Assembly: GCA_022822685.1 (NCBI GenBank)
Contig: JAJEAQ010000233.1
Span: forward strand, 1-5,218
Reading direction: 5' to 3'
Length of the DNA stretch: 5,218 bases
Source: Trichodesmium sp. jk18x7bins.61
GTDB taxonomy: Bacteria > Cyanobacteriota > Cyanobacteriia > Cyanobacteriales > Microcoleaceae
A program made the position numbers and the translations under genes. Positions 1-5,218 of the stretch are shown piece after piece. The notes below the pieces were generated by a model, which was given only the letters and a program-made list of their open reading frames with translations, was not told the origin of the DNA and ran no database searches. Every line of letters begins with the position of its first letter. Position 1 is the first letter of the stretch.

Positions 1-51
1 CTCAAATTCTTTTGTTACTTCGGCAACTACATCAGGAATATTAATCTCCAT
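1..51 (-). CDS. HpxZ/AtzH-like protein (DUF3225), N-terminal fragment
   Basis: Only the first 17 codons are in the window; the gene runs off the left edge. The translation MEINIPDVVAEVTKEFE resembles the start of the HpxZ/AtzH-like family (DUF3225, a small NTF2-like fold). Members are often encoded beside amidases or allophanate-hydrolase-like enzymes in purine, oxalurate or triazine breakdown; that partner, if present, would lie outside. I chose the ATG at 51 because a good Shine-Dalgarno (AAGGAT, minus strand 64-59) lies 7 nt before it. An in-frame ATG at 60 overlaps that site and is less likely. The gene follows the DUF3531-like gene by 55 nt on the same strand, so co-transcription is plausible. 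The family call rests on 17 residues remembered from the family and is tentative; that a gene starts here is better supported. Confidence 0.55.
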   Translation of the reverse strand, partial: MEINIPDVVAEVTKEFE

Positions 52-106
52 TTTGATCATCCTTATAACCAAGTTATTCTGAACATATTGCTACAAAGTT
101 TGAGCA

Positions 107-559
107 TCAGTTATTGTCATAAAAACCAACTTCATAGTTAATTTCTGGTACAAGCCAGTCTTCATTTTGACCGCCAATAATCAGCTTTTCTATCTTGACA
201 AACTCCTCATTTAATCGTTGAAAACTATTAACCAAAATATCTATTGCTAAAGCATCGCTAGTTCCCAAATCAAACCAACAACGACCCCATAATCCTTGAT
301 ATTCTACTTCTCCCATATTGTGCATAACAGCCATCATACTTTGTGCTGATACTTCCTGACTATATTTCATATAACTAATCTCTATTCCCATTTCTTGAAC
401 CTGTAGATTTTCGGCATTAAACCCTCCTAATTTCCCCAAGAAAAACCATGAATCAAATAGCTCTTCTATATATTGCTTTTCCACCATTGAAGGAATAGTG
501 CTAAACTCTAACCAGATCCACACATCAAAAGGATTAAATTCGCGAAACTGTACTTTCAT
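107..559 (-). CDS. DUF3531 family protein (cyanobacterial conserved hypothetical)
   Basis: Complete 150-residue ORF, ATG at 559 and TGA at 107. The N-terminal stretch FREFNPFDVWIWLEF and the following FDSWFFLGKLGGFNAENLQVQE match what I recall of DUF3531, a family of about 150-200 residues found in cyanobacteria and plant plastids with no established function. There is no signal peptide or membrane segment, so it is probably cytosolic. It is acidic and rich in aromatic residues, especially Trp in the first 40 residues and again in the GLWGRCWFDLG stretch. The start is preceded only by a weak GGGAA. The 72-nt gap to the upstream TPR gene holds a perfect AAATTG/CAATTT inverted repeat (599-612) and an A-run at 574-581 (a T-run in the sense of these genes), but no GC-rich terminator stem. 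It may therefore share a transcript with the TPR gene upstream and the HpxZ-like gene downstream. Confidence 0.85.
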   Translation of the reverse strand: MKVQFREFNPFDVWIWLEFSTIPSMVEKQYIEELFDSWFFLGKLGGFNAENLQVQEMGIEISYMKYSQEVSAQSMMAVMHNMGEVEYQGLWGRCWFDLGTSDALAIDILVNSFQRLNEEFVKIEKLIIGGQNEDWLVPEINYEVGFYDNN

Positions 560-631
560 AAATAGTTCCCATTAAAAAAAAGTAAAGAAGTCAGGCCTAA
601 ATTGGTCAATTTAACAAATGAGTTAACATCT

Positions 632-1639
632 CTAAAGTTTTGGTAATTCTGGTGGACCCCATGTACCTGAACCATCTCTAATTGCATCGCGCATTGAGTC
701 ACAAGGTCGTCTTACATCATCTATATTATTTATATTTTTACACTGTTCAAAAAATATTTGTGCTACCAAACGTCTTGGCATTTGGTCTGAATTTTTCAAA
801 GCCATATCAAAATTTTTTCTGGCTTTTTTTCTCATAGATAAATCATTATCTCTATCCTCAGCTTGAGCTACTAAAATTTGCGCTTTTAGGTAGTGTACTT
901 CTGGATTATCTGGAACTTCTACCAAAACTTTATCTACATATTCTAAAGCTTTTTTCAAATTATCTAAATCCCGATAAGCTACTGCTACTCCCCGATAAGC
1001 TAAATGATGGGGAGAAGCTTTGTCTTGCAATCTTTCTATTGCCTTTTCTGGAGCCGAAAATGGTAAATTAACAGCCAACATTAAATCCATATATCCTTTG
1101 AGCAAATTTAACTCTGGATCGGATGAATTTATCCTCTCTGCTGCTTCAAAATAACTAAAAACTTTACGAAGTTTCTCCAGAGCTTTTGGAGCCCCTTTTA
1201 ATGTACCTTCGGTAGAGATAATATAAGCGCCTTCTAAAAAGTGACCAGTTGCAGCGTATATATTGCCACGAACTGGATTAATTCTAACTAAGTTTTTTCC
1301 TACTTCAGCAGTTTTTTTAGCATACAATTCTAGTGAATCCCAATTTTCATCAAAGTAATGTAAGGAAGCTATCATTGCATAAACAAGAGGCTCATTGATT
1401 TCTTCTGTTTCTGCTATTGTGAGATATTCTTTGGCTTGTTTATAATTTCCTTCCTCAAACATAGCTTGAAAAGCTGCTTCAGTTTTTTTTCCTATTTCAA
1501 TAGGATTTTTGCTGCGAAACGGGTCTCCTATAGCAGGATTCACCCACAAGTTGAAACCAATAAAAATCGTGCTAAAAATAACTGATATTTGTTTCAATAT
1601 TGCTAATTTATGACATAATTCAAACGAAATTTTCATCAT
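632..1639 (-). CDS. Exported TPR-repeat protein, Sll0314/Alr1548-like
   Basis: Complete 335-residue ORF, ATG at 1639 (a second in-frame ATG follows at 1636) and TAG at 632. Residues 1-38 look like a Sec signal peptide: Lys-containing start, hydrophobic core ISVIFSTIFIGF (18-29), and likely cleavage after AIG (36-38), so the mature protein should be periplasmic or thylakoid-lumenal. The rest is mostly alpha-helical and TPR-like, with repeats around residues 52-113, 160-190, 212-243 (AYRDLDNLKKALEYVDKVL) and 246-282. The C-terminus carries two Cys (C300, C313) that could form a disulphide, and a GTWGP motif just before the end. Length, the HFLEGAY and GYMDLMLAVNLPF segments and the tail fit a conserved cyanobacterial TPR family that I recall as Sll0314/Alr1548. 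Its role is unknown; TPRs usually mediate protein-protein contacts. No clear Shine-Dalgarno is visible. It is the first gene of the minus-strand block. Confidence 0.85.
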   Translation of the reverse strand: MMKISFELCHKLAILKQISVIFSTIFIGFNLWVNPAIGDPFRSKNPIEIGKKTEAAFQAMFEEGNYKQAKEYLTIAETEEINEPLVYAMIASLHYFDENWDSLELYAKKTAEVGKNLVRINPVRGNIYAATGHFLEGAYIISTEGTLKGAPKALEKLRKVFSYFEAAERINSSDPELNLLKGYMDLMLAVNLPFSAPEKAIERLQDKASPHHLAYRGVAVAYRDLDNLKKALEYVDKVLVEVPDNPEVHYLKAQILVAQAEDRDNDLSMRKKARKNFDMALKNSDQMPRRLVAQIFFEQCKNINNIDDVRRPCDSMRDAIRDGSGTWGPPELPKL

Positions 1640-2125
1640 CAGTGAAATTGAAATTAAATATATTTTGATCCAGACTTAAGAGATTGTTTGTCAAACTCAG
1701 ATTAGATTCTGGCGTAGGCGTAGAATGGGTTAGGCGGAAATATCTCTTGGCACTGCTCAGAGTTTTAGTTGTCCGCCGCCGGCCATCAGAATTAAACATT
1801 CTAGCTATCTTAATATTTACTTTATAAACAGTCTCTAAGTTATTAACAGATAAATTTACTATTTCAGTTAAAAGTACTTAAGCAAAATGAATTTTACATC
1901 TACCCCTGATTAAATCAGCGTTAAACCAGCTTTTGAGCTTGGTTTTAGAGTCAATTAATTTGGAATGAATACCTATTATAGTATTGTACGTTATGATCTA
2001 GGTTAAATTTTAGATAGACATCCTATTCTGATGCACTGTCAAATATTTAAGTCAAGAGACATTAGTGGAATCTTGGTTTCTGCTTTGCTGTTTAAAATTG
2101 TCAATCAAAAAATCTCAAACCGATC
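1640..2125. other. Divergent intergenic region with small inverted repeats
   Basis: This 486-nt stretch separates the minus-strand TPR gene from the plus-strand ABC ATPase gene and should contain both promoters. I see no convincing gene or RNA. Visible elements: a TTGACA on the minus strand (1694-1689), a perfect -35-like hexamer without a -10 at normal spacing; a TATTATA (1974-1980) and TATGAT (1992-1997) on the plus strand, both without a good -35; a tandem GGCGTA pair (1711-1722) flanked by ATTCT/AGAAT; a GGCGGA/TCCGCC pair (1733-1738 and 1772-1777) leading into a GC-rich patch; a perfect CTGATT-A-AATCAG palindrome (1906-1918); and an AAACCAGCT/AGCTTGGTTT hairpin (1923-1944). None can be assigned a function from sequence alone. 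Confidence 0.6.
1906..1944. repeat. Adjacent palindrome and hairpin upstream of ABC gene
   Basis: Positions 1906-1918 read CTGATT-A-AATCAG, a perfect 6-bp inverted repeat around one base, the size of a dimeric repressor site. Four bases later, 1923-1944 can fold as AAACCAGCT paired with AGCTTGGTTT (one bulged A) around a TTTG loop. The hairpin is followed by TTAGAG, so it is not a strong terminator. Both lie about 180-220 nt before the ABC ATPase start. Their role is unknown. Confidence 0.4.
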
Positions 2126-2773
2126 ATGCTATATATTAAAAATTTGCATTATCATCCAACAGCTAGTAGCATTCCCATCCTTAAAAATATCAATATGGAA
2201 TTAGCTCCTCAACAAATGGGGCTGATTATTGGTTCCAGTGGCTCTGGCAAAACTACGTTATTAGAAATATTAGCTGGTTTAGCTGAATATTCCAAAGGAG
2301 AAATTTGCTGGCGCGACCAGAAATTAACCTCAGAACATCTACAACAACTAGGTGGTTTAGTATTTCAATTTCCCGAAAGGCATTTTTGTGGAGGCACAAT
2401 TCTAGAAGAATTACGATTAGGCCATCCAGAATTACGATCTGAACAAATATCTTCTGCCTTGGAAGAAGTAGGACTTGATCACTTATCATTAAATACGTCT
2501 CCCCAGGCTTTAAGTGGAGGTCAGCAACGTCGCCTTGCTTTAGCTGTACAATTAATTAGGCAACCTCATCTCCTCATGTTAGATGAACCAACTGCTGGAT
2601 TGGATTGGTCAATGCGGAAGCAATTAACTAATTTACTAGCTAAACTGAAAATTCATTGGAGTTTGTTAGTCGTCACCCACGATGCTAGTGACCTTTTATC
2701 TGTAACAGATAAATGCTGGACTTTAAATCATGGTGATTTGGAGTCAACTGACCCCAAATCCATAGCATCTTGA
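2126..2773 (+). CDS. ABC transporter ATP-binding protein, ECF/cobalt-type
   Basis: Complete 215-residue ATPase subunit, ATG at 2126 and TGA at 2771-2773. All motifs are intact: Walker A GSSGSGKTT (36-44), Q-loop VFQFPE (Gln81), signature LSGGQQRR (129-136), Walker B LLMLDEP (149-155) with catalytic Glu154, D-loop AGLD (157-160) and switch His185 in VVTHD. The FPE after the Q-loop Gln resembles the FQ-P-E pattern of ECF/CbiO-type ATPases that power vitamin or metal uptake. Cyanobacteria and plastids have a short single ATPase of this kind (plant ABCI11/NAP14-like), and this may be its relative; that is inference. At 215 residues it lacks the C-terminal extension of longer EcfA proteins. No membrane or substrate-binding subunit is visible, so its partners must be elsewhere. 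No Shine-Dalgarno is seen; this ATG is chosen because the MLYIKNLHY start fits the usual first beta-strand. It converges on the phoD remnant 44 nt away. Confidence 0.93.
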   Translation: MLYIKNLHYHPTASSIPILKNINMELAPQQMGLIIGSSGSGKTTLLEILAGLAEYSKGEICWRDQKLTSEHLQQLGGLVFQFPERHFCGGTILEELRLGHPELRSEQISSALEEVGLDHLSLNTSPQALSGGQQRRLALAVQLIRQPHLLMLDEPTAGLDWSMRKQLTNLLAKLKIHWSLLVVTHDASDLLSVTDKCWTLNHGDLESTDPKSIAS

Positions 2774-2775
2774 GA

Positions 2776-2783
2776 GCGATCGC
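2776..2783. repeat. HIP1 octamer (GCGATCGC)
   Basis: A perfect HIP1 palindrome, just after the ABC ATPase stop codon in the 44-nt convergent gap. HIP1 is strongly over-represented in many cyanobacterial genomes and supports that assignment. It sits inside a loose TGAG/CTCA palindrome (2771-2787), but no T-run follows and I do not call a terminator. Confidence 0.85.
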
Positions 2784-3012
2784 CTCAGTGACAGGAGCAT
2801 CACACAAATCAACCCAATTATATTTCCGATGGCAAATCAATCTGGTAAAGCACTTTCCCCTCCAGGTTTCGCAGTGTGACAGTCATTAACTTTGTACTGT
2901 CGTCAATTTTCACAGTGCCCAAAAATTGTAAACCTTTACTTGGGGGCAGATTTAACACTTTCTGCTCGGTATAAACGCTTTGAAATTTAACTACAGGCCC
3001 AAAAGTATTATC

Positions 3013-3040
3013 TAAAGGCCCCGCCGGGACGGGCGGGGTT
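3013..3040. repeat. 28-nt palindromic miniature insertion in phoD
   Basis: A GC-rich insert inside AT-rich coding sequence. On the plus strand it is TAAA followed by a 24-nt core (3017-3040), and the next four bases (3041-3044) repeat TAAA, giving a 4-nt flanking direct repeat like a target duplication. The core folds into a 7-bp perfect stem, CCCCGCC (3019-3025) with GGCGGGG (3032-3038), around the loop GGGACG; two G-T pairs can extend it. Removing 3013-3040 rejoins the phoD frames as GPNYLDNTFGP, which fits the family, so the insert is clearly secondary. Size and structure resemble the small dispersed repeats (about 21-27 nt) described in Nostoc. Membership in a known family cannot be tested here. 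Confidence 0.8.
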
Positions 3041-3726
3041 TAAATAATTAGGACCAAAAGTACCTGCATTCAATGGTCCACTAACAAATTCCCAGAATGG
3101 TGTAAAGTCTTGAAATTGAGCCTGATTGGGATCGTAATAGTGAGCTGCTGCATAATGAACATCTGCCGTCAACCAAACCACATTCTTAATATTTTTTTGT
3201 TTGATAAACCGCAGTAATTCCACCATTTCCAATTCCCTACCCAATGGCTGCCCATCTCCATTAGCCAAATTTTCGGCAGCAGCATCCCCATCAGGCACTA
3301 CTAATCCTACTGGCATATCACTACCAATAACTTTCCAAGTTGCCTGAGAATTAAGTAGTTGTTGTTTCCACCATTTGATCTGGTGACAACCAAGAAATTC
3401 TGTTTCCTCACTTTGAGTAGTCTGGCGATTTTCCGTATTTTGTCCCCGGTAGCTCCCCATATCCAACATCATAATATCTAACAACGGCCCGTAATTGAAT
3501 GATCGATAAATTTTTTCTGGGTCGTCACTATCAATATGAATGGGAGTATATTCTAAAAATGCTCGTTTAGCTCTAGCTGCCAAAAGAGCAACACTTTTAA
3601 CTTTGTAGCGATCATCATTCAATAATTTCTCAGTGGGATACCAATTATTTGTAGTTTCGTGGTCTTCCCATTGTACTATTTGAGACATCTCAGCATTAAA
3701 GCGACGAACATTTTCATCTAGTAAAT

Positions 3727-3734
3727 TATATATA
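3727..3734 (-). other. TA-run frameshift in phoD
   Basis: The run is (TA)4. On the phoD strand GGTAACTATATATAATTTA reads G-N-Y-I-stop. Adding one TA unit gives G-N-Y-I-Y-N-L-L-D-E, joining the upstream FRGNYI to the downstream YNLLDENVRRFNAE as expected in PhoD. Loss of one dinucleotide by slippage is the simplest cause; a sequencing error cannot be excluded. Confidence 0.8.
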
Positions 3735-4178
3735 GTTACCACGAAACTCTTTCAAAGTTTCAGCAACCTTAGACTTTTCTGGTGTAGTTAAATTTTTCCA
3801 AATAGTACCATCATCCAACTCAACTTCTGATTTTAATGGACCATCTGCATAGATGTAATCCCCACAATGGATAAAAAAATCTGGGTTCAGTTTTCTAATA
3901 GTTTCATAAATTTTCATCCCTCCCAATTCAGGGTTAATACCCCAACCTTGACCAGTCTTTGGAGTTGTACTAAATTTACCAATAACTGGAACACTATCAG
4001 TGTTAAGATTTGACAAGTCTTGGAAACTGACGCGATAGAATATCTGTTCGCCGTTGGGTAAACCAGAAAGATCAACTTTGGCCGTGAAATCTGTAGTCTC
4101 TAAAGCAGCCGGGCCGATAATTTTATGGGCATTTGGGAAAGATTCATTAGTAGCATATTCTACAATGATTCGAGCTGG

Positions 4179-4186
4179 GCGATCGC
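4179..4186. repeat. HIP1 octamer (GCGATCGC)
   Basis: A second perfect HIP1 palindrome, inside the phoD remnant, where the phoD strand encodes the RSDR part of the WSRSDRPAR motif. It is a marker of cyanobacterial DNA and shows that this part of phoD is native in composition. Confidence 0.85.
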
Positions 4187-4260
4187 TCCGGCTCCAGATT
4201 ACTGCTTTTCCTTGACTAGAAATATCTCCACTAGCAACTCCGTGAGGAATTTGAGGGCGC

Positions 4261-5218
4261 GTGCGGTTCGTTTCTAGCAGGAACTCCTAGCAACTAGGAG
4301 TGTATGGCTAGAGTCCAGCCCCCGAAACCCAAAACGGGGCGGATAACTGAGTTAAGAATGTGGGTGAAACTGTAAAAAGTTAGTCCCACCCGCTAAGGAA
4401 AGCGTGAATCCCTACCAGGCCTACAGTTCGGGAACCATACCCGGAACCTAGGGTGGAAGCAGGCATCAGTGACTCAATCAGAGCCAAAGCGTATAGGCGC
4501 ACTGGAGTTAATGGGGAGTTGATATCGGAGAAGAGTACCGAACCTTCTGAAAAAGTGTCCTACAAATATGAGCCAATGCGAAAAACAAATGACTACATAA
4601 TCGGAGCAAGTCCCGCAGTATTTACGCCTAATAACTGCATTCCAGGGATGACCATGGGCAAATTGAAGGCGACTAAGTCAACAAACAATTCTTTTCTCGG
4701 AACGGATAAAAACATTAGGCTGGTCTTGAGCGAGGTCGAAAGCTCAGGTAAACAGGGTAGAGTGAATCCCTGTCTAGTGGGTAGGATGTAACCATAAACT
4801 GGTTGCGGTTAGTCAGAACAGAAAGATTCAAGTAGAGTAAATGACAGGACATGAGTAGCAATACCCATAGTATACATTGGAGTTCATTACCGTGGAAGAA
4901 ATTCCAACGGAAAATATTCCGCCTACAAAAATTAATCTGGAAAGCTGTTAGAGAAGGCGACAAGCAAAAAGCCAAACGTTTTCAAAAGCTCATTGTTCGT
5001 AGTCGTGCTGCAAAATGGTTAGCAATTCGTCAAGTAACTCAACTGAACCAAGGCAAGAAAACAGCCGGCATTGATGGAAAGAAAGCCCTAAATATGAAGG
5101 AACGTGCTTTGCTAATGGTACAGCTAGACAAACATTACAATAATTGGGAACACCAAAAACTAAAAGAAATACCCATCCCTAAAAAAGATGGAACAAAAAG
5201 AATTCTGAAAGTTCCCAC
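4261..5218 (+). mobile_element. Group II intron, 5' part (antisense within phoD)
   Basis: The element starts with GTGCG at 4261, fitting the group II 5' consensus GUGYG, exactly where phoD similarity stops. About 590 nt of ribozyme sequence (domains I-III and the start of IV) precede the reverse transcriptase ORF, a normal arrangement. Visible stems include ACTCCTAG/CTAGGAGT (4283-4290 with 4294-4301, loop CAA) and GCCCC/GGGGC (4318-4322 with 4336-4340). The last six bases before the intron, GGGCGC (4255-4260, candidate IBS1), can pair fully with GTGTCC (4555-4560, candidate EBS1) using two G-U pairs. Domains V and VI and the 3' splice site lie beyond the window. The intron is on the strand opposite to phoD, so it cannot splice out of phoD mRNA. 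A GTG-started 112-codon frame at 4453-4791 lies in the ribozyme part and is not a gene. Confidence 0.92.
4851..5218 (+). CDS. ltrA: Group II intron reverse transcriptase/maturase, N-terminal part
   Basis: The first 122 codons of the intron-encoded protein; the frame is open to the window edge, so completeness cannot be judged. Such proteins bind the intron RNA, help it splice, and copy it into DNA at the target site (retrohoming). The start MSSNTHSIHWSSLPWKKFQR and the basic helix LQKLIWKAVREGDKQKAKRFQ match the RT0 region of this family, followed by the hallmark LAIRQVTQLNQGKKTAGIDG (residues 57-76). Residues 107-122 (IPIPKKDGTKRILKVP) are the first strands of the RT fingers, where many relatives read KRPLGIP; this variant has Ile and Lys at two of those places. 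ATG 4851 is the only sensible start, as an in-frame TGA lies at 4842-4844. An AGGA sits only 2-3 nt before it, so translation initiation may be weak. The palm YADD and the maturase and endonuclease domains are off-window. Confidence 0.93.
   Translation, partial: MSSNTHSIHWSSLPWKKFQRKIFRLQKLIWKAVREGDKQKAKRFQKLIVRSRAAKWLAIRQVTQLNQGKKTAGIDGKKALNMKERALLMVQLDKHYNNWEHQKLKEIPIPKKDGTKRILKVP

Larger units (their letters stand above)
2818..4260 (-). pseudogene. phoD: Broken PhoD-type alkaline phosphatase
   Basis: Three frames on the minus strand join into one PhoD-like protein, a family of exported phosphomonoesterases/diesterases that release phosphate. Part 1 (4259-3735) holds the N-terminal domain, starting RPQIPHGVASGD and containing AVIWSRSDRPA, then the phosphatase motifs GQGWGIN and HCGDYIYADG, and ends at a TAA. 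Part 2 (about 3734-3041) holds WEDHETTNNW (3641-3670), DMGSYRG (3443-3463) and the metal-binding TADVHY (about 3150-3173). Part 3 (3012-2818) holds the C-terminal DNTFGPVVKFQ and ends with TAA at 2818-2820. Lesions: the 5' end with its expected export signal is cut off by a group II intron at 4261; the first metal-ligand segment is missing near 3957-3962; a 2-nt shift lies in 3727-3734; a 28-nt insertion occupies 3013-3040. Residues I expect as WDDHE and DMRSYRG read WEDHE and DMGSYRG, consistent with drift. The frame-internal ORFs 3726-4016 and 3008-3742 are pieces of this gene, not genes. Confidence 0.92.

Noticed and set aside
560..631. Terminator between the TPR and DUF3531-like genes
   Set aside because: The AAATTG/CAATTT palindrome (599-612) is AT-only at its ends with a 2-nt centre, and the T-run (574-581 on the minus strand) is not directly after a stem, so it does not look like an intrinsic terminator.
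1689..1694. TTGACA on the minus strand as the promoter of the TPR gene
   Set aside because: The -35 hexamer is perfect, but the nearest TATAT-like sequence is about 26 nt away, too far for a standard promoter. It is kept only as a note in the intergenic entry.
2031..2204. Plus-strand ORF of 57 codons starting MHCQIFKSRDISG
   Set aside because: It overlaps the start of the ABC ATPase in another frame, has no ribosome binding site and no recognisable family.
2253..2489. 78-codon minus-strand ORF
   Set aside because: It is wholly inside and antisense to the well-supported ABC ATPase gene.
4453..4791. 112-codon plus-strand ORF starting MEAGISDSIRAK
   Set aside because: It lies within the group II intron ribozyme region (domains I-III), starts at GTG, has no domain, and covers the candidate EBS1. 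This is structured RNA, and such frames are common false calls.
4715..4975. 86-codon minus-strand ORF
   Set aside because: It is antisense to the intron and overlaps the start of the reverse transcriptase gene. Composition is not protein-like and no family is recognised.
1..5218. CRISPR array, tRNA or rRNA
   Set aside because: No regularly spaced repeats and no tRNA- or rRNA-like sequence was seen on either strand.

Overview
The window looks like chromosomal DNA of an AT-rich, probably filamentous, cyanobacterium. The support is two perfect HIP1 octamers (GCGATCGC), two proteins of families typical of cyanobacteria (a DUF3531-like protein and a Sll0314/Alr1548-like TPR protein), a cyanobacterial-style PhoD phosphatase remnant, and a group II intron. 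The genus cannot be fixed from the sequence; an Oscillatoriales-type genome rich in mobile elements is a guess.

Layout. Positions 1-1639 hold three genes on the minus strand, read right to left: a secreted or periplasmic TPR protein (1639-632), a small DUF3531-like protein (559-107), and the first 17 codons of an HpxZ/AtzH-like protein (51-1) that leaves the window. Spacings of 72 and 55 nt and the lack of a clear terminator allow co-transcription. Positions 1640-2125 are a divergent intergenic region with small inverted repeats. Positions 2126-2773 (plus strand) encode a complete small ABC ATPase of the ECF/cobalt-type branch, with no transporter partner in view.

Positions 2818-4260 (minus strand) are a decayed phoD-type alkaline phosphatase gene. 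Joining three reading frames recovers most of the protein. At least four separate lesions are visible: a 28-nt palindromic insertion (3013-3040) whose removal restores the frame exactly; a 2-nt loss in a TA run (3727-3734); an apparent in-frame deletion near 3957-3962 that removes the first metal-ligand motif; and replacement of the 5' end by a group II intron starting at 4261.

The intron lies on the plus strand, antisense to phoD, so splicing could not rescue the gene. It begins with GTGCG, carries about 590 nt of ribozyme sequence, and then the N-terminal 122 codons of its reverse transcriptase/maturase (4851 to the window end). The 3' end of the intron is outside the window.

I see no new multi-gene system. 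The most notable items are the tiny palindromic insertion with a 4-nt flanking duplication and the layered decay of phoD.
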